Assembly: GCF_019721995.1 (NCBI RefSeq)
Contig: NZ_BLYC01000016.1
Location: forward strand, 19,577-83,576
Length of the DNA stretch: 64,000 nucleotides
Direction: 5' to 3'
From: Bathymodiolus japonicus methanotrophic gill symbiont
GTDB lineage: Bacteria; Pseudomonadota; Gammaproteobacteria; Methylococcales; Methylomonadaceae
The position numbers and the translations under genes were made by a program. The notes below the pieces were generated by a model that was given only the letters and a program-made list of their open reading frames with translations, did not search any database and was not told the DNA's origin. Positions 58,724-64,000 of the stretch are shown here, one piece after another. The number at the start of each line of letters is the position of its first letter. Within the stretch, counting starts at the first letter, position 1.

Positions 58724-59006
58724 CGCTTAAAATCAGGGAAACGGAGCCTAAGCGGAGTGATGATTTTTAGTCCCTGGTAGGCGACAGGGCAATTCGCTGA
58801 TCCGAAGTGCGCTAGTAGCGCGCGAGGGAGGCAAGAATTGCATTCCGAATAGCCGTCCAGCCATTTGAGGTAGTCTTAACGGAGCAGGGTTTTGTGCGTA
58901 GTTGAGACGGACGCAGGGCGACCAGGGCATCTCCCATTCGCTGCGTAGGCGAATGAATGTTGGTGACAGGAGTCCCAGAATGTTGTGAGGTAGCATGGCG
59001 CGCCTG
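58724..59006 (+). repeat. CIR-1 variant (283 bp)
   Basis: It starts CGCTTAAAATCAGGG after CATT and ends GGCGCGCCTG. It has the same order of hairpins as CIR-1 but differs at many stem positions. Confidence 0.9.
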
Positions 59007-59342
59007 GCCTCAGACATAGGGACAGGTAAAAGCTATCAGAGTAGCCGAGATTATGCAGCTAGCTTAGGGATTGTTCCGAGACAACATAGCAGTGGTGATA
59101 ATCAGGTTTATTTAGGAATTAGTAAGCGAGGTAACCGCTATATTCGTACGATGTTAATTCATGGAGCACGATCGGTGTTAAAGCACTGTAGTGGTAAAAA
59201 AGATAAATTAAGCCTATGGCTACAAGCACTCATTGAGCGGCGTGGATTTAATAAAGCCGCCGTTGCGCTGGCCAATGAAAATGCCCGAATACTGTGGGCG
59301 ATGGCGAGTCAGGATAAAGAATATGATGCAGCTCTGACATAG

Positions 59343-59660
59343 TTAGAGTGCATAAGCAGGGTTACCCACCCTTTGCCCACCGACTGCGAGCTAGGAGGGC
59401 TCTTCGTCTGTGGACAAAGCGTGGATAACCCTGAGATAACCGAGTAACCAAGATTGCGGAGGCAAGTTAACCAATATTGATGACAACAACAGGTCAGACC
59501 GATACTTTTACAGAACCCGTGCAACCCAGAGAGTCCATTGCGAGACCGTTAGGCTGGTAGGGTCAAAAAGTATGCGAATAGATTCATCAGGAGTCCTGAG
59601 GCAAAAAAGCCTCTGTTAGAGACCGAATATATGGCTGCAATCTTGTTCACTGTTATTAGC
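59343..59660 (+). ncRNA. IS110 3' non-coding region, candidate bridge RNA
   Basis: About 320 bp without an ORF lie between the transposase stop and the IS edge. The GC-rich paired-looking tract includes GGTTACCCACCCTTTGCC and GTGGATAACCCTGAGATAACC. In the IS1111 branch of IS110 the bridge RNA is encoded downstream of the gene, so this is where it would lie. The exact RNA ends were not resolved. Confidence 0.5.
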
Positions 59661-59665
59661 ATCTG

Positions 59666-60056
59666 AAAAGACATTCAATAACACTAAAAGTAATTCCAAG
59701 GAAACTAAAGCTTGGTCTTCCAATACCCGCTCACTTGAAAATCAAATGTGCCTGACTGCAATGAGCTATAATTTAATGCGCGTGTTTGAAGAGATTTCAA
59801 AAACACAACAGCCAGAATTGATTCATCCATCGGATAAAAAATATAGCGAGGCTCTGGAGATAAGGCAGCAACAGGCTCAAAAACGAGATCGTTTTGTGAA
59901 TCCATTATTTTTCCAGGCAAGAATATCTCGTATCAGCTCGTATACCATTCGGGCAGTTCAAAACGCAATAATAACAGGAATGTCTTTACAGTGCTTTATG
60001 AGCTCTCTTGTGGCGAGGTTAGTTTCACGGCCTCAATTGATAGGGGAACACTGATG
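59666..60056 (+). mobile_element. IS4-type 3' fragment
   Basis: It holds the last 130 or so transposase codons and the right terminal repeat ending CACTGATG at 60056. It joins IS110 sequence on the left and apaG on the right. Confidence 0.88.
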
Positions 60057-60297
60057 CAGTCGGCACTGGTTGATTACCGATGCCAATGGCAAGGTTGAAG
60101 AAGTGCGTGGAGCAGGGGTAATCGGTAAAACACCTTATCTAAAGCCGGGCGAGGCCTTTACTTACACCAGTGGGGCATTAATCGAAACATCCGTTGGGGT
60201 GATGCAGGGAGAGTACACTATGCGCTCCGATTCAGGAGAAAATTTTACCGCAGCTATACCCAGGTTTACTTTGTCTATCCCCAGAACTTTGCACTAA
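60057..60297 (+). pseudogene. apaG: ApaG, N-terminus removed by IS4 fragment
   Basis: The product is about 80 residues against the usual 125 or so. It has [38 protein letters not shown] and a C-terminal beta-strand ([13 protein letters not shown]). The N-terminal 45 residues are absent. It lies 2 bp upstream of apaH, its usual partner, so the IS end may now drive apaH. Confidence 0.88.
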
Positions 60298-60299
60298 AC

Positions 60300-61124
60300 A
60301 TGGCTATATACGCAATTGGCGATGTGCAGGGGTGCTTTGATGACTTGTTGCGCTTATTAGACAAGATTGATTTTAATAAGAAATCGGATCAACTCTGGTT
60401 TGTCGGCGATTTAGTTAATCGCGGGCCAAAATCATTAGAAACCCTGCGCTTTATTAAATCACTTGGTAAATCAGCTATTTGCGTATTGGGAAACCACGAC
60501 CTACACTTACTGGCGGTTGCTTATAAACACTCGCCTATCCGAGCCAAAGACACTTTAACTCCGATACTGGATGCTAAGGATAAAAACGAATTATTAGACT
60601 GGCTAAGACACCAGCCTTTATTCCATTACAATGATGACTTTTGCTTGTTACATGCCGGTTTGCCACCGCAATGGGACTTTGCCACAGCAAAGAAAATGGC
60701 TGCAAAAGTGGAGCAGGCGTTACGCGGGGATAAATACACCACGTTTTTTAAACATATGCATGGAAATAAGCCTGTGCTGTGGAGCAATAAGTTAACGGGC
60801 TATGCTCAATTGCGCTTTATTGTGAACTGCTTTACTCGCATGCGCTTTTGTGATCAAAACGGGCACCTGGATTTTAAATATAGCGGCAAGCTGGGCGACC
60901 AACCTGAGCATTTAATGCCATGGTTCGATTTACCTAATAGAAAAAATGCGCAGCTGAAGATCATTTTTGGCCACTGGTCTGCATTGGGCTATCATCACTC
61001 AAATAATACCTATGCTATTGACACTGGCTGTTTGTGGGGTGGAGAGCTAACCGCTTTAAAACTGGGTACAAAAATGCAAAGAATCAGCATCGCCTGCAAA
61101 GGCTATCAAGTACCGAATAAATAA
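60300..61124 (+). CDS. apaH: diadenosine tetraphosphatase
   Basis: The 274-residue product is a calcineurin-type phosphoesterase with metal motifs YAIGDVQGC, FVGDLVNRGP, VLGNHDLHL and LLHAGLPPQW. It hydrolyses Ap4A symmetrically in the cytoplasm. The gene is intact despite the damaged apaG upstream. Confidence 0.96.
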   Translation: MAIYAIGDVQGCFDDLLRLLDKIDFNKKSDQLWFVGDLVNRGPKSLETLRFIKSLGKSAICVLGNHDLHLLAVAYKHSPIRAKDTLTPILDAKDKNELLDWLRHQPLFHYNDDFCLLHAGLPPQWDFATAKKMAAKVEQALRGDKYTTFFKHMHGNKPVLWSNKLTGYAQLRFIVNCFTRMRFCDQNGHLDFKYSGKLGDQPEHLMPWFDLPNRKNAQLKIIFGHWSALGYHHSNNTYAIDTGCLWGGELTALKLGTKMQRISIACKGYQVPNK

Positions 61125-61439
61125 CCCTGTAAGCTAACTGAAAATGCCGCAAGCCCGTACTATTTCATGTGCGTTACATGACTATATTGAAGTTTCCTGC
61201 CTGTATGGCTATCAGGTAAAATTGCTATTGCATGATAAGCAAACCATTACCGGCAAGGCGGTTGATATAATAAGCAGTGCTGAAAAACGTGAATATTTGC
61301 TGCTGGAATCTCTGCCACCTATAAAAATAGAACTAACTGAAATTAAGCAATTACAGGTATTGATGCCAGGGGCGAAATTTCAAACGCTGAAAATCATGGA
61401 AACGGAGCTTAGCGAAGTGGTGATTTTTAGTCCCTGATA

Positions 61440-63265
61440 CTCGATGTTCAAGTTTTTGATATTGAGAAGGTAAAATCAGGTATTCTGAGGTTGTTGTAAT
61501 TTTATCGGTGTAAGCCCATGTTAATGAATGCCCCAGCCACCTTTATCCAAAGCTATATTGACGATTTAAATGATGCGCTCAATCAGCTAAAACCCGGAGC
61601 CGCTTTGACACGGATTCAAGCCGCTTGGTTGGGCACTTGTTTAACGTGCATACTGCTAATGAACTCTGTTTGCTGGGCTAAGTTTGAGCGAGCAAGCCTT
61701 GGAGATTGCAAAGTAGCCGCATTATCCTGGGTGTTTCGTAAAGCAAGTATACCCTGGGACTGGTTGCTACGGGTGAGTGTGGTCTTAATTTTAAAACGTT
61801 ATGGCATTACTGAAGGTGTGTTGGCCTTTGATGAATCAGACCGAGCACGATCTAAGTCTACAAAACGTATTTATAAGGTTTACAAGCAGAAACACAAAGG
61901 CTCCGGCGGGTATGTTAATGGACAAACGATAGTATTATTGCTGCTAGTTACCTCATCCATTACAGTGCCTGTCGGTTTTTTCTTTTATATGCCGGATCCA
62001 GCCTTAAAGCAGTGGGATAAAGAAGATAAACGGTTGAAAAAGAGCGGTATAGCAAGAAAAGATCGGCCTATTAAGCCTGAACGTGACAGTGCCTACCCGA
62101 CCAAAACAGAGATTGCATTAGGCTTATTAAAAGAGTTTAAAGTTGCGCATAGCCTGATTAAAATTAAAGGCGTACTGGCTGATGCGCTGTATGGTGAAAA
62201 AGCCTTTATGGACGAAGCCGCTAAAGAATCTGGAGGCTCGCAGGTGATTAGCCAATTACGTAAAAACCAAAATATTGAATATAGAGGTAGAATAAGGTCA
62301 GTCGAGAGCTACTTTAATTCGATTAACAAAGGCATTGATCAGATAATACGTGTACGTGGCGGCAAAGAGTTTAAAGTGACTGTCAGCAGTGCACGATTAA
62401 AGGTGAGTTCTCACAGTAAAAAACGCTTTGTCATTGCCTTAAAATATGACGGTGAAAACGACTACCGCTATTTAGTGGCGACAGACCTGACTTGGCGCAC
62501 ACAAGATATTATTCAAGCCTATACGTTGAGATGGCTGATTGAGGTTTTCTTTGAGGACTGGAACCTTTATGAAGGATGGGGGCGTGAGGCCAAACAATTA
62601 GATGAAGAGGGGTCAAGCCGTGGCCTGATTCTGAGTCTTTTGTTTGACCATCGCTGAAAATCAGGGAAACGTAGCCTAAGCGAAGTGATGATTTTTAGTC
62701 CGCGATAGCCGTAGGGCCGTTGTTTTTTCGGAGTCTGAGCGTTAGCGAAGGTGGAGACAAAATAAAAGGCCATCCGACACGGCGTCAAGTCATTTGGAGC
62801 CTATGTTCCGACCCCTTGTTGGGTCGGGACGAGGTGGCGAGGACGAATCGGGGCCGCCGGAGGCATAAGTGGTCGCGTTAAGTTTTTGCTGCTTGCTTGG
62901 GCTGGGATGCCCAAAACAAGCTTTCGCAAAAATAGCGACTCCCCGATGCCTTCTCCTTCACCCAGAGCAAATAGCCCGCATTGAAAGCAAACTACCTGCG
63001 TATACCGTAGGAAGCTTACAGCGCAAGTCTCAAATGGATGTACTGCTTGAGTTCATCACGTCATTGCTAGAGTTTCCAGATCCTGGTGATAAGCTGAAAG
63101 AGTTAGGTGAATTAATAAAGGATGTGTTTCAACTGATGCCATCAGGAAAACATATGATTGGCAGAGATTTAGGGCGCTTAGGGTCAACAGCATCATTAAA
63201 GTATTGTTCTGCTGGGTGAAGGTAAGAGTTTGATGGCAATGGGATGGAAAAACTTGAACATCGAG
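61440..63265 (+). mobile_element. IS with CTCGATGTTCAAG ends, copy 2
   Basis: The ends CTCGATGTTCAAGTTTTT / AAAAACTTGAACATCGAG have duplication TGATA (61435-61439, 63266-63270). It is 1531 bp after removal of a CIR-4. The transposase gene (ATG 61518) has VLAFDESDRARSK, VLADALYGEKAF and YTLRWLIEVFFEDW. It is cut by the CIR-4 after LSLLFDH and resumes at 62947 (CLLLHPEQIARIESKLPAY) to the stop at 63219. Confidence 0.92.
62652..62946 (+). repeat. CIR-4 element (295 bp)
   Basis: It is inserted in the transposase gene between CCAT and TGCCTT. The IS copy at 1439 shows the empty site near 1760. There is no duplication. Confidence 0.93.
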
Positions 63266-63518
63266 TGATAGGCGACAGGGCAATTCGCTGATTCGACGTG
63301 TGCTAGCAGCACGCGAGAGGAGCAAGAATTGCATTCCGAATAGCCGTCCAGCCAGTGAGGTAGTAATGACGAAGCGGCTTTTGTGCGTAGTCGTTGCGGA
63401 CGCAGGGCGTTCAGGGCATCTCCCATCCGCTGCGTAGGTGAACGAATTATGGCGACAGGAGTCTCGGAATTTCGTGAGGTAGCATGGCGCGCCTGTAAGT
63501 GTATAATGTGTATCAAAA

Positions 63519-63722
63519 CTGAAGTTTCCCAATAATTATTTATGGTAAAATTGAAAATATGCTACAACTATATGAAAAAAATAGTCTTTTCATTCGTTTC
63601 AAATGCTATTTCCTAAGGGGAATTAAGTAGGGGTTTGCTATAAACATGGCAAAACCACCTAAAATAAACCTCGATACACCAGCATTGTGTACTTCAGCTA
63701 CTCAATAATTGGGAAACTTCAG
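63519..63722. repeat. MITE-F copy 6, 204 bp
   Basis: It is a full-length copy with perfect ends, but the flanks differ (TATCAAAA versus TTAAAGAC). The two sides therefore did not come from one insertion event. Confidence 0.9.
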
Positions 63723-64000
63723 TTAAAGACTAAAGGCGTTGATATCAAGGAGCAGGAGCCTGCTGAAGCTCAGTGGCAATATGACAGTATTGAACTAACA
63801 GCTTTTGTAAAAAAAGGCGAAACAGTTGGAGTTAATGCAGCTGGAGAGTTATCCGGCGATGCGGCTGATTTACATGCCGCCCGTGAAATGCTGATCTATG
63901 CAGCTAAAGGCCTGGGTGCATTATTAGAGCATATACAGGTGCTGGGTGTTTATGAGCCAGAACTATATGTGTTTATGCACGAAGCCGTTGCCTATACTTT
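63723..64000 (+). pseudogene. hcp: hybrid-cluster protein (hydroxylamine reductase), internal fragment
   Basis: The open frame runs off the window: EPAEAQWQYDSIELTAFVKKGE, then AREMLIYAAKGLGALLEHIQVLGVYEPELYVFMHEAVAYT. This resembles the helical region of Hcp before the cluster-binding domain. The N-terminal cysteine cluster is missing because the frame begins at the edge of MITE-F. The remainder lies beyond 64000. Confidence 0.65.

Larger units (their letters stand above)
57547..59342 (+). pseudogene. IS110-family transposase broken by MITE-F and two CIR elements
   Basis: Pieces read MNNSVIGLDIAKNIFHMYTF (RuvC-like DEDD start) to ELTKQ, then GHEVIFLNARYVKGFVVG ... NDFNDAAAI, then FLDVPGIGAITA, and finally SDIGTGKSYQSSRDYAASLG to the stop (Tnp-20 domain with catalytic Ser). 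MITE-F (57748) and CIR-1 (57956) interrupt the first third. A CIR-1 variant (58724) interrupts the last third, where one extra base also shifts the frame. IS110 enzymes use a bridge RNA to choose target and donor. Confidence 0.9.
61385..63495 (+). repeat. CIR-1 element split by an IS
   Basis: The parts 61385-61439 and 63271-63495 sum to exactly 280 bp. CAAA precedes the element. The IS inside it has a TGATA duplication. Confidence 0.93.
61144..63506 (+). pseudogene. rof: Rho-binding antiterminator (Rof-like), 3' end split by nested elements
   Basis: The first 80 codons are intact: ISCALHDYIEVSCLYGYQVKL, TITGKAVDIIS, LLLES and QVLMPGAKFQ, a Sm-like Rof fold. A CIR-1 begins at 61385, and its far end at 63495 is followed by TAAGTGTATAA. 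Joining gives AKFQISV and a stop. As found, the protein would gain 16 foreign residues (TLKIMETELSEVVIFS) before stopping at 61437, so function may survive. The inserts total about 2.1 kb. Confidence 0.82.

Overview
The window looks like a gammaproteobacterial chromosome unusually loaded with mobile DNA. Housekeeping genes support this placement: petABC, mlaFEDB-murA-hisGDC, purM with a divergent DUF2066 gene, ppx, mutL-miaA, dnaQ, and apaG-apaH-rof. A methanotroph or sulfur-oxidiser relative is plausible, but the sequence alone does not settle the genus. I found no rRNA, tRNA or CRISPR array.

Layout. 1-3.5 kb is stacked insertion sequences. 3.6-8.8 kb holds four secreted DUF1566 paralogues around an IS6 element and a dying toxin-antitoxin pair. 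9.2-11.3 kb is a large molybdopterin oxidoreductase. 11.4-16.9 kb is a graveyard of restriction-type genes (rhuM, hsdS, a type ISP methylase) plus a porin and a frameshifted REP transposase (RAYT). 16.9-46.3 kb is mostly intact core genome: dnaQ, a Crp/Fnr regulator, cytochrome bc1, histidine biosynthesis, murA, the Mla lipid transporter (no mlaC at the locus), a small adenylation/condensation/carrier-protein cluster, a Tim44-like protein, purM, rlmA, ppx, an ABC ATPase and mutL. 46.4-64 kb returns to mobile DNA. There a toxin-antitoxin pair, a PQQ sugar dehydrogenase, a glycosyltransferase, apaG, rof and hcp are cut by nested insertions.

The main discovery candidate is a family of at least 21 structured repeats, called CIR here (clean-insertion repeats). 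There are four length classes (280, 260, 301 and 295 bp). All share one fold made of hairpins whose sequences differ between classes while pairing is kept, including a conserved G-T (G-U) pair in the first stem. They enter genes, insertion sequences and MITEs in either orientation without any target-site duplication. Removing them restores the target exactly. Every copy with a readable 5' end (21 of 21) has a C four bases upstream of the junction. No protein for their movement is recognisable in the window. They resemble mobile RNA-like elements such as HEARO/omega-RNA in behaviour, but that link is inference.

Conventional elements give a relative clock. A 319-bp MITE targets TTAA. A 204-bp MITE shares ends and 8-bp duplications with an IS at 41.6 kb. 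A 152-bp MITE shares ends and 5-bp duplications with an IS at 61.4 kb. IS66, IS4, IS6 and IS110 copies are present. Nesting reaches four levels at rof: rof holds a CIR, which holds an IS, which holds another CIR. REP palindromes matching the RAYT are scattered through the core genome.
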